This document shows, one piece after another, positions 1 through 7,190 of a stretch of DNA of 64,000 nucleotides. Location of the stretch: NCBI GenBank assembly GCA_025055235.1, contig JANWYN010000064.1, positions 51,063-115,062 of the forward strand. Direction: 5' to 3'. The notes beneath the pieces were generated by a model, which worked only from the letters and a program-made list of their open reading frames with translations, had not been told where the DNA came from and did no database searches. This DNA is from Candidatus Roseilinea sp. Its GTDB lineage: Bacteria; Chloroflexota; Anaerolineae; J036; Brachytrichaceae. Within the stretch, counting starts at the first letter, position 1. The number at the start of each line of letters is the position of its first letter. The position numbers were made by a program, and so were the translations under genes.

Positions 1-328
1 AGAAGATGCGGCACACCTCCGGCACCATCTTGATCGCATTCAGGACGTTGATCGGATAGAAGCCTTCCGCCAGGAAGATGATGAAGGTGTGGCCGGCGGC
101 GATGGCCTGCGCGTTGCGCGTCGCCAAGGCGATCATTGCCTCGTCCGTGCCGGTGCAGCGGATCAGCCGCGCGCCCGACGCTTCACAGAACGCCAGACCG
201 AACCGGATGCCGGGCACAGCAGTCACCATCGCTTCGTGGATGTCCTCGACCGTCTTGATGAAGTGGGACTGGCCGAGGATGAAGTTCACGTTGTCGGGTT
301 TGTCTATTTTGACCGTGGCCAGTTGCAT
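1..328 (-). CDS. Adenosine-specific kinase family protein (PF04008), 3' end cut by window
   Basis: The first 109 residues are visible; the gene runs off the left edge. The translation begins MQLATVKIDKPDNVNFILGQ and continues with SHFIKTVEDIHEAM, then GIRFGLAFCEASGARL, AGHTF and INVLNAIKMVPEV. These blocks follow the conserved pattern of the small archaeal and bacterial family named adenosine-specific kinase. The product should be a cytoplasmic protein of about 160 residues. The ATG at 328 is preceded by AAGGAGGA (340-333), a strong ribosome binding site, which fixes the start. The next gene on the same strand is a universal stress protein 120 bases upstream, so they may be co-transcribed. 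The family assignment is firm; the kinase activity rests on the family name only. Confidence 0.8.
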   Translation of the reverse strand, partial: MQLATVKIDKPDNVNFILGQSHFIKTVEDIHEAMVTAVPGIRFGLAFCEASGARLIRCTGTDEAMIALATRNAQAIAAGHTFIIFLAEGFYPINVLNAIKMVPEVCRIF

Positions 329-452
329 GATGTCCTCCTTACTTGCTTCGCCGAGTGCACCTATATCTGTTTAGCGCGACGAAGCAACCCTCCTCGGGTC
401 GCCTGCATCATATATGCGCGGGTTCACGAGTTGGCAATGCTGCGCGCCGGCG

Positions 453-875
453 TCACTTCACTACGAGCACGGGGCAGTCCGCGCGCTGTGTCACGGACAT
501 ACTCACGCTGCCCAGGAACGCGCCCTGCCACGTGCCCAGCCCACGTGAGCCGATTACCACCAGATCGGGCTTGCGCGTCTCGACCAGCCCGAGGATCACA
601 TCGGTGGCATATCCCTCGATGAGTTCGGTGGCGACGTCCTTCACACCCAGCTCGCGCAGGCGTTTGGCGACGCTCTCCAACAGTTTCGTGCCGCCCTCCA
701 GCACGCGCTCCACGGCTTGGCTGTAATTCGGCTCGCCGAGAAAGATCGGGACGGGATGGTAAGCGTGCACGACGGTGAGCTTGGCGTCGTAACGCATGGC
801 GAGCGAAGCAGCCATGTCGGCGGCACGCTCGGCAGCCGCCGAGCCATCCGTCGCTAACAGGATGTGTTTGATCAT
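453..875 (-). CDS. Universal stress protein (UspA family)
   Basis: A 140-residue single-domain Usp protein. It starts MIKHILLATDGS, the usual first strand with the nucleotide-binding Asp. It ends with GSRGLGTWQGAFLGSVSMSV followed by CPVLVV, which is the G-2x-G-9x-G(S/T) ATP-binding loop and last strand. The open frame extends upstream to 962, but ATG 875 has AGAGAGG about 12 bases before it and matches the family start. Usp proteins of this class bind ATP and act in the cytoplasm in stress resistance. It lies upstream of the partial adenosine-specific kinase on the same strand. A second, more distant Usp is at 14590. Confidence 0.88.
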   Translation of the reverse strand: MIKHILLATDGSAAAERAADMAASLAMRYDAKLTVVHAYHPVPIFLGEPNYSQAVERVLEGGTKLLESVAKRLRELGVKDVATELIEGYATDVILGLVETRKPDLVVIGSRGLGTWQGAFLGSVSMSVTQRADCPVLVVK

Positions 876-946
876 GACTATTTCGACCTCTCTGTGGTAG
901 TGAAATCTTCCATGGCAACCGCCCGGCGGCGATGACCACCGGCTCA

Positions 947-976
947 TTGGATGGCTTACCATCGCCGTGCTAGAAT
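947..976 (+). promoter_or_regulatory. Candidate promoter of the glyA riboswitch leader
   Basis: TTGGAT (947-952) and TAGAAT (971-976) are separated by 18 bases. This puts the likely transcription start near 983, just before the first aptamer helix at 992. It is a fair match to a sigma-70-type promoter. Its position directly before the riboswitch is the main support. Confidence 0.5.
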
Positions 977-989
977 CGCGTTAATTGAA

Positions 990-1068
990 CCGCTGCGCCG
1001 ACTGACGATTCGAGTGGAATGGACCACATGGAAGCGCAGCGCGCATGCCAAGCCGATCGTCTGGGCAG
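990..1068 (+). ncRNA. ZTP (pfl) riboswitch aptamer upstream of glyA
   Basis: The leader has the pfl-motif consensus in order. CGACTGACG (999-1007) is followed by a GTGG/CCAC hairpin (1014-1017 with 1024-1027) with loop AATGGA, then GGAAGC (1030-1035), then GCCGATCGTCTGGGCAG (1052-1068), which matches the near-invariant second domain. A perfect 7-bp outer helix pairs 992-998 with 1034-1040. The known ligands of this class are ZTP and ZMP, intermediates that accumulate when 10-formyl-THF is short. glyA is one of the classic regulated genes, and the aptamer is followed by an intrinsic terminator, so a transcriptional ON switch is expected. Confidence 0.88.
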
Positions 1069-1106
1069 GAGGCAATCGAGGCGCGTCGCCTCATTGCCTC
1101 TTTTTT
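1069..1106 (+). terminator. Intrinsic terminator, expression platform of the ZTP riboswitch
   Basis: GAGGCAAT (1069-1076) pairs with ATTGCCTC (1093-1100), and GAGGCG (1078-1083) with CGCCTC (1087-1092). C1077 is bulged and the loop has three bases. Six Ts follow at 1101-1106. It begins directly after the conserved CTGGGCA end of the aptamer and lies 107 bases before the glyA ATG, as expected for a riboswitch-controlled terminator. Confidence 0.88.
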
Positions 1107-1213
1107 GTGGCAGGCAACCTGCGCAGCGCAGAGATCGCGAACGGCTGCGACTCATGAATCAAAGCAGCCATCGGCGCTGAGGCCGATGACCGAACATTCG
1201 CAAGGAGACACGG

Positions 1214-3103
1214 ATGGACGACTTTCTCATTCGCGGCGCGCTGGCCGACGTTGATCCCGACGTGGCCGAATTGATCCGGCACGAGCATGCGCGCCAGCTC
1301 GACAAGCTCATCATGATCGCCAGCGAATCCTACGTGCCGGCGGCGGTGCGCGAGGCCGAGGGTTCGGTCTTCCAGAACATCTATGCCGAAGGCTATCCGC
1401 ACGCCGACATGCACGGCATGACCGAGGACGAGATCCTGGACTACGAGTCGCAACTGGCGTTCTACCGGCGCAATGGCGACCGGCGCTATTACAAGGGCGT
1501 CGAATACTGCAACTTGGTCGAGGCGCTGGCGCAGCGGCGCGGTGCCGAAGTGTTCTGCCCGCCCGGCATGTCGCCGGAGCAGGTGTTCGTCAACGTGCAA
1601 CCGCTCAGCGGGGCCGTGGCCAACACAGCGATCTACGAGGCGCTGGTGCAGCCGGGCGACACGGTGATGACGCTCGACTTGTTGCACGGCGGCCATCTCT
1701 CGCACGGCAGCCCGGTCAACGTCACCGGCCATCGCCAGCGCATCGTGCACTATCGCGTGAACGAAGAGACCGAGCTGCTGGACTACGAGGAGATCTACGA
1801 GCTGGCCCAGCGCGAGAAGCCGAAGATGATCATCGCCGGTTACACGTCGTATCCGTGGGCGCCCGACTTCCACAAGTTCCGCGCCATCGCCGATTCGGTT
1901 GGCGCGTATCTATTAGCCGACATCGCGCACACTGCCGGCATGGCCGCTGCCGGCGTCTATCCCAACCCGGTCGGCGTCGCGCACGTCACATCGTTCACCA
2001 CCCACAAGACGATGATGGGGCCGCGCGGCGCAGTCATCATCACCACCGACCCAGAGCTGGCCAAGCGCATAGACCGCGCCGTGTTCCCGGGCATGCAAGG
2101 CGGCCCGCACCTGAACAAGATCGCCGGCATGGCCGTCATGTTCAAGCTGGCGAAGACGCCGCAGTTCAAAGCGCTCCAGCGCCAGATCGCCAAGAACGCC
2201 GTTGCGCTCAGCGACGGCTTGAAGGCCAACGGCCTACGCGTGGTGCACGGCGGCACCAACACGCACATGGTCTTGCTGGATTGCAAGTCCATCGCCCAGC
2301 ACGACGGCGTGCCGCTGATGGGCAACGTGGCGTCGCGCATCCTCGACCTGATCGGCATCGTGTGCAACCGCAACACCATCCCCGGCGACAAAGACGCCAG
2401 CCGGCCGAGCGCGCTGCGCTTCGGCACGCCGTGGGTCACCCAGCGCGGCTTGAAGGAAGACGACATGCGCGAGATCGCCGACGTGATCGCGCTGGTGCTC
2501 AAGACGGCCAAGCCGCACACCATCCCGACGAAGAAATCCGTGGCCTACACCGCGCGCGTGGATTTCGATGCGCTGATGGAAGGCGTGTCGCGCATCAACG
2601 CACTGGTCGCCAAGGCCAGCCGCGACTTCGACCTGCCGCACGAGGGCTATCCGTTCGTGTGGTATGCGACGAATGGGCAGGAGCCGGGGGCCAGGGACCA
2701 GGGGTCAGGGGCCGGGGATCAGGGACTCGGTGCCGGGGGTCAGGGCTCGGGGCCTAGGGGACAGGAGTCGGAGGTCGGGAGTCGGGAATCGGAAGTGGGG
2801 AGGCGGATCGAGGTATGTGGTGCGCAGTCGGCGGCGTTCCTAAGCGTCGTCTTGGGCGTGGACGTGGACACGCTGGCCGATGGCGCCGAGGTGACCGTGC
2901 TCGGGCGCAACCGCACACCGCTGTGCACGGCGAGGTTGACCCGCGCCGCCGGCGGCTACGCGCTCGACGCGCCGCAGGACAAAGCGTCGCGCGTCACACA
3001 ATGGCTGCGCGCGCTCTCCGACGGCTACGTGATCTTCGACGACGCCGACGTGGGCATCAACATCCCCGGGCCGGTAGTGGTGAGATTGGTTGCTGGTCGC
3101 TAG
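1214..3103 (+). CDS. glyA: Serine hydroxymethyltransferase with heptamer-encoded linker and extra C-terminal domain
   Basis: This PLP enzyme interconverts serine and glycine with tetrahydrofolate. The fold-type I core covers residues 1 to about 485. It includes ASESYV near 36, GGHLSHG near 159, DIAHTAG near 236 and the PLP lysine K265 in TTHKTMMGPRG. A start at 1214 follows AAGGAGACACGG. After the core, residues about 489-529 are a low-complexity Gly/Gln/Ser/Glu stretch encoded by degenerate 7-base repeats. They are followed by about 100 residues (VLGVDVDTLADGAEV to INIPGPVVVRL) that I do not recognise. At 629 residues it is much longer than the usual 415-490. It is controlled by the ZTP riboswitch upstream, and gcvT follows 110 bases later. 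Confidence 0.9.
   Translation: MDDFLIRGALADVDPDVAELIRHEHARQLDKLIMIASESYVPAAVREAEGSVFQNIYAEGYPHADMHGMTEDEILDYESQLAFYRRNGDRRYYKGVEYCNLVEALAQRRGAEVFCPPGMSPEQVFVNVQPLSGAVANTAIYEALVQPGDTVMTLDLLHGGHLSHGSPVNVTGHRQRIVHYRVNEETELLDYEEIYELAQREKPKMIIAGYTSYPWAPDFHKFRAIADSVGAYLLADIAHTAGMAAAGVYPNPVGVAHVTSFTTHKTMMGPRGAVIITTDPELAKRIDRAVFPGMQGGPHLNKIAGMAVMFKLAKTPQFKALQRQIAKNAVALSDGLKANGLRVVHGGTNTHMVLLDCKSIAQHDGVPLMGNVASRILDLIGIVCNRNTIPGDKDASRPSALRFGTPWVTQRGLKEDDMREIADVIALVLKTAKPHTIPTKKSVAYTARVDFDALMEGVSRINALVAKASRDFDLPHEGYPFVWYATNGQEPGARDQGSGAGDQGLGAGGQGSGPRGQESEVGSRESEVGRRIEVCGAQSAAFLSVVLGVDVDTLADGAEVTVLGRNRTPLCTARLTRAAGGYALDAPQDKASRVTQWLRALSDGYVIFDDADVGINIPGPVVVRLVAGR
2682..2800 (+). repeat. Heptamer repeat tract inside glyA (GGGTCAG/GGGCCAG, then GGAGTCG type)
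   Basis: About 17 imperfect 7-base units run in frame through the glyA linker. Most read GGGNCAG or GGGGATC; the last few read like GGAGTCG and GGAATCG. The encoded peptide (ARDQGSGAGDQG, then ESEVGSRESEVG) resembles segments of the giant glycosyltransferase encoded at 18372-23654, which carries the same type of repeat. Confidence 0.85.
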
Positions 3104-3203
3104 TCGCTGGTCGCTGGTTGTCGGTTGCTGGTCGCTAGTTGCTGGTTGTTGATTGCCGGTGAGCTGACACCCAATCATCAATCATCCAATCATGAATCAT
3201 TCC
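3085..3203 (+). repeat. Heptamer repeats between glyA and gcvT
   Basis: Units of GGTCGCT/GGTTGCT run from the last codons of glyA to about 3160. Shorter CAATCAT/CCAATCA units follow at 3171-3203. Together they fill nearly the whole 110-base gap between the two genes, leaving only about ten bases before the gcvT ATG and no clear ribosome binding site. Confidence 0.8.
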
Positions 3204-3213
3204 CGATGACGCC

Positions 3214-4410
3214 ATGGCCGACCTCAAACGCACTGCCCTGTTTGAGACGCACAAGCAGCTCGGCGCGCGCATGGCGCCGTTCGGCGGATGGGAGATGCCG
3301 CTGTGGTACGCCTCGGCGCGCGAGGAGCACCTGGCCGTGCGCACCGCCGCCGGCCTGTTCGACGTCAGCCACATGGGCATGTTCGATGTGCGCGGGCCGG
3401 ACGCCTGCGCCTTCCTCGACCGCGTCGGCACAAACGACGTGAGCAAGCTGGCCGTCGGCCGCTCACACTACAGCTACATGCTCGACGAGCATGGCAACGT
3501 GGTGGACGACATCATGGTCTACCGTGTCGAGCCAGAGCGCTACATCGTCGTCGTCAACGCCGCCAACAACGACAAGGATTGGGCCTGGCTGCACACTCAC
3601 GTCGGCGACTTCCGCTGTGCATTGCGTGACCTGCGCGATCCGGCCTCCGGCGCAGACCGGCGCGTTGACCTCGCTCTGCAAGGCCCTAGGTCGCTGGAGA
3701 TTTTGCAGCGCCTCATTCTCAATTCTCAATTCTCAATTCTCAATTCCCTCCCATACACCGGCGTGATGCGCGCCTCGCTCGCCGGCCATGATGTCTTCAT
3801 CTCGCGCACCGGCTACACCGGTGAGCGCATCGCCTATGAGATCTTCGTGCACCCGGATGCGTCGGTCGCGCTGTGGCATGCGCTGCTGGACGCCGGCCGC
3901 GACCTGGGCCTGAAGCCGTGTGGGCTGGCCGCGCGCGACAGCCTGCGCACCGAGGCCGGCCTGCCGCTCTACGGCCACGAGCTGGGCGGGCCGCTCAACC
4001 TAGCCCCGTGTCACATCGGCTTCGACAACTTCGTGAAGACCGGCAAGGCCGCCGACTTCATCGGCAAGGCCGCCTATTTGGAGAAGGCGGCGCGCAACAC
4101 ATCGAAGATGATCCGCTTCCGCATGAACGAGAAGGGCGTGCGGCCGAGCAAGCTGGGCGACCCGGTGCTCGAGAGGCGCGGCCGGGTGATCGGCACGGTC
4201 ACCTCCTGCGCGCAGGACGGCGAAGGCTACCTGCTGGGCATGGCGCTGGTCGAGCAGTCGGCGGGCGCGGAAGAGGGCAGTGTGATCTACATCGTCGCGC
4301 TGCCGGAGCGCATACCCGAACCGCTCAAGCCGTTCGCGCCGCCGGGCAGCCGCACACTGATGCCGGACGCAGCGACGGTGCTTTCGCGCTTCCCACCGCG
4401 GAGGGGGTGA
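3214..4410 (+). CDS. gcvT: Aminomethyltransferase (glycine cleavage T protein)
   Basis: The T protein moves the aminomethyl carbon from H protein to tetrahydrofolate. Visible landmarks are GARMAPFGGWEMP near 17, GLFDVSHMG near 46, ALQGPRS near 153, RTGYTGE near 195, AARDSLRTEAGLPLYGHEL near 237 and FIGKAAYLEK. The 398-residue length is a little above normal. Residues about 167-178 (LILNSQFSILNS) come from four ATTCTCA heptamers and look like an in-frame insertion between two conserved segments. The gene follows glyA on the same strand, so glycine and one-carbon genes are grouped. No gcvH or gcvP is in the window. Confidence 0.92.
   Translation: MADLKRTALFETHKQLGARMAPFGGWEMPLWYASAREEHLAVRTAAGLFDVSHMGMFDVRGPDACAFLDRVGTNDVSKLAVGRSHYSYMLDEHGNVVDDIMVYRVEPERYIVVVNAANNDKDWAWLHTHVGDFRCALRDLRDPASGADRRVDLALQGPRSLEILQRLILNSQFSILNSLPYTGVMRASLAGHDVFISRTGYTGERIAYEIFVHPDASVALWHALLDAGRDLGLKPCGLAARDSLRTEAGLPLYGHELGGPLNLAPCHIGFDNFVKTGKAADFIGKAAYLEKAARNTSKMIRFRMNEKGVRPSKLGDPVLERRGRVIGTVTSCAQDGEGYLLGMALVEQSAGAEEGSVIYIVALPERIPEPLKPFAPPGSRTLMPDAATVLSRFPPRRG
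3715..3747 (+). repeat. ATTCTCA heptamer tract inside gcvT
   Basis: Four near-perfect units of ATTCTCA occur in frame in gcvT and encode LNSQFSILNS. The same unit, in the same orientation and reading frame, encodes SQFSILNSQF in the giant glycosyltransferase at 22041-22075. Confidence 0.9.
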
Positions 4411-4748
4411 AGCGACGACACGCGCGCAGACACATCACACCTGGGACAGACACGGGTCGTCGCGCACGAACGCCGGCACGAAACCGGGGTGGGGCGATGA
4501 TGGCCCACGAACCGGAATGAGGCCATCTTGGCAGTATGATCTCATCAGAGAGCGCATCGCATCAGCACTGAAGACACCGGCCGAAGCATTCGTCTTGGCA
4601 TCGGCGATGGTGCGCTAAGCGCTGCAGGGCGCGCTCTGAATGGCCCGAATGGGCTACCGCAGCGCGCCAGCAGCTACGGGAAGGGAACGCTGCGGAGAGC
4701 GTTCCCTTCCCACGCCAAAACATTCGGCGACAACTTAGGAGTTGATCT
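4411..4748 (+). repeat. Intergenic region with alpha hairpin module and a long inverted repeat
   Basis: No gene is seen. The alpha module lies at 4628-4668, with arms GGCGCGCT and AGCGCGCC and an inner GCCC/GGGC hairpin; related copies are at 6930-6970 and 57622-57662. A second perfect inverted repeat has 14-base arms at 4678-4691 and 4698-4711 with a 6-base loop. It has no T tract and is probably an RNA hairpin or cruciform rather than a terminator. The first 200 bases (4411-4610) hold nothing I recognise. Confidence 0.7.
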
Positions 4749-6752
4749 ATGCCCCTACACCTCGGCGCTGCATGGTACCCCGAGCATTGGCCCGAAGCGC
4801 GCTGGGCCGAAGACGTGAAGTTGATGCGCGACGCCGGCCTGACCGTCGTGCGCGTGGCCGAATTCGCATGGTCCAGCCTGGAGCCGCGCGAAGGCGCGTT
4901 CGACTTCGGCTGGCTGGAGCGCGCCATCGCCTTGGCCGCCGATCATGGCCTGGCCGTGGTGATCGGCACGCCGACCGCGGCTCCGCCGGCGTGGATGACC
5001 CAGGCTTACCCCGACGTGTTGGCCGTGAACGCCGACGGCCGCCCGGCCACGCACGGCGCGCGCTGTCATTACGACGTGACCAGCGAGCGCTACCTGGCGT
5101 TCTGCCGGCGCATCGCCGAGAAGCTGGCAATCTGCTTCGGTCGCGATGCGCGCGTGATCGGCTGGCAGATTGACAACGAATACAACACCGTCAGCTACAG
5201 CGAGGGCGCCCGGCGCGCCTTTCAGGATTGGCTGCGCCGGTGCTACGGCTCGCTGGACGCGCTCAACGCGGCCTGGGCGACGGCCTACTGGTCGCAGACC
5301 TACAGCGACTGGTCGCAGATTCCGCTGCCGATTCAGGGCGCGCACGGGTTCGGCCAGCCGCACAACCCCGGCCTGCGCCTGAAGTGGCGCCAGTTCATCA
5401 CCGAGGCCTATCGCCGCTTCCAGCTCAACCAGATCGAAGTGATCCGCGCCCACGCCATGCCGTCGCAGTGGATCACCCACAACTTCATGGGCTTCTTCGA
5501 CGGCTTCGACCACTACGTGCTGAGCGCCGATCTGGACTTCGCGTCATGGGATCAGTACTATCCCGCCGGCCATCTGGATTTCGCGCGCGACAGCGCCGGC
5601 CATGACCTGACGCGTGGCTTCAAGCGCAAGAACTTTTGGCTGATCGAGACGCAGCCGGGCAGCGTGAACTGGGCGCCGATCAACAGCGCCCAGGACCGCG
5701 GCGAGACGCGCGCGGCGGCCTGGAACGCCGTAGCCCATGGCGCCGAGGCAGTGTGCTACTGGCAATGGCGCAATGCGCCGAACGGGCAGGAGCAGTATCA
5801 CGGCTCGCTCATCGCGCCGGACGGCAACCCGCGCCCGGTCTACGAGGAGATCAGCCGCATCGGCCGGGAATTTCAGCAGGCCGGCCACCTGTTCGACGGC
5901 GCTACGGTGGAGGCGAGCGTCGCGCTCCTGCACTCGTATGACGACCGCTGGGCGCTCGACTTCCAACGCCATCACGCCGACTTCGACCCGCTGCAGTACC
6001 TCGGCAGCTTCTATCGCCCGCTCTCCCGGCGCAACATTGCGATGGACATCCTCTCCACACGCGCCGCGCTCGACGGCTACAAGCTGGTCATCGCCGCGCC
6101 GCACATCCTGGACGAGGCGATCGCCGGCGAGCTGATCCGCTTCGTCGCGGGCGGCGGGCATCTCGTGCTCGGCGTGCGGAGCGGCATGAAAGATGGGAAC
6201 AACGCGCTGCTGCGCCAGCGCCAGCCGGCGCTGCTCCAGGACATCGCCGGCGCGCACGTGGAGGAGTACTATGCGCTGCGCGAGCCGGTTCCCATCCATG
6301 CAGTGACATCCGGCCGGAGGAAGCGCGGCGCGACGCCGGCCCTGCCGGACGGCAGCGCGCACATCTGGGCGGAGTGGCTCGTCCCGCATCCGGGCGCTCA
6401 GGTGCTGATGACCTACGGCGCTGCGAACGGTTACCTGAACGGCCAGGCGGCAGTGACGATGAAGCCACACGCAAGCGGCGGATGCGTGTATTACCTCGGC
6501 GCGTGGCTGGATGACGCGCTGCAGGATGCGTTGATGGGCTGGATCGTCGCGCGAGCCGGCGTCGAGCCGGTGCTGCCCGGCCTGCCGGCCGGCGTGCACG
6601 CCATGCGCCGCGGCGAGGCCTACGTGCTGATCAACGACACCGAAGCTAAATCGGTGACGTTGCCCTGGCGCGCCAAAGATCACCTGAGCGGCAGAACGGC
6701 CAAGCGATTCATGCTCGGGCCGTGGGACGTGATTGTGGCGACGCGGGTGTGA
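4749..6752 (+). CDS. Beta-galactosidase, glycoside hydrolase family 42
   Basis: The 667-residue enzyme begins MPLHLGAAWYPEHWPEARW, typical of GH42. This family hydrolyses beta-galactosides with retention. The acid/base Glu is E144 in GWQIDNEYN and the likely nucleophile is E300 in FWLIETQPGSVNW. The middle trimerisation-type domain (about 380-590) includes VALLHSYDDRWALDFQRH. No signal peptide is seen, so it is probably cytoplasmic. Start 4749 follows TTAGGAG with good spacing. No sugar transporter or regulator is adjacent, so the natural substrate is not clear from context. Confidence 0.92.
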   Translation: MPLHLGAAWYPEHWPEARWAEDVKLMRDAGLTVVRVAEFAWSSLEPREGAFDFGWLERAIALAADHGLAVVIGTPTAAPPAWMTQAYPDVLAVNADGRPATHGARCHYDVTSERYLAFCRRIAEKLAICFGRDARVIGWQIDNEYNTVSYSEGARRAFQDWLRRCYGSLDALNAAWATAYWSQTYSDWSQIPLPIQGAHGFGQPHNPGLRLKWRQFITEAYRRFQLNQIEVIRAHAMPSQWITHNFMGFFDGFDHYVLSADLDFASWDQYYPAGHLDFARDSAGHDLTRGFKRKNFWLIETQPGSVNWAPINSAQDRGETRAAAWNAVAHGAEAVCYWQWRNAPNGQEQYHGSLIAPDGNPRPVYEEISRIGREFQQAGHLFDGATVEASVALLHSYDDRWALDFQRHHADFDPLQYLGSFYRPLSRRNIAMDILSTRAALDGYKLVIAAPHILDEAIAGELIRFVAGGGHLVLGVRSGMKDGNNALLRQRQPALLQDIAGAHVEEYYALREPVPIHAVTSGRRKRGATPALPDGSAHIWAEWLVPHPGAQVLMTYGAANGYLNGQAAVTMKPHASGGCVYYLGAWLDDALQDALMGWIVARAGVEPVLPGLPAGVHAMRRGEAYVLINDTEAKSVTLPWRAKDHLSGRTAKRFMLGPWDVIVATRV

Positions 6753-7190
6753 TGCTTCTGACGGGGCATCGCACAATTTGCGCAACGAATGAATCCACGC
6801 GCAACGCGTGGTAAAGCCGGCGCGCAGCCGGCTTGGCTGCAAATTGCCTGCGACTTCAGTTGCCGGGCATTTCGCCCCCAGCGGGAGATACACCTAGTGA
6901 GCGGGGTGCATTCGCCAGCGGGGCTGTAAGGCGCGTTCTGAATGGCTCCCATGGGCTACCGCAGCGCGCCGTTGGCGGCGCACACGGGCACGGCACAGCG
7001 TCCGGGCACGGCACGGAACGGAGTCCGTGCCCACTGTGCGATGGTTTGCCCCTATCCGCGAATGCACCCCAGCGAGAGAGCGAAGCACTTCTGGTAGCAT
7101 TAGCGATGAAGCGCCGGGCTGTCCCGTTGGCCATGAGGCAACCCCCGCATCACTACAACACATCATCCAAACTTGGAGGCAACCTTCAGC
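6753..7190 (+). repeat. Intergenic mosaic of gamma, alpha and beta hairpin modules
   Basis: No gene is seen. Three dispersed modules follow one another. Gamma (about 6772-6842) holds hairpins CCACGCG/CGCGTGG and AGCCGGC/GCCGGCT. Alpha is at 6930-6970. Beta (7004-7070) holds the GCACGG...CCGTGC hairpin followed by GTGCGATGGTTTGCCCC and GCGAATGCACCC. Each has copies elsewhere in the window, always in front of a gene. The last 100 bases lead to the start at 7191. Confidence 0.7.

Noticed and set aside
990..1068. Glycine riboswitch for glyA-gcvT
   Set aside because: Glycine aptamer features are missing, while all blocks of the ZTP/pfl motif are present in order.
4678..4711. Perfect 14-base inverted repeat as a terminator
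   Set aside because: No T tract follows on either strand, and it lies 270 bases after the gcvT stop.
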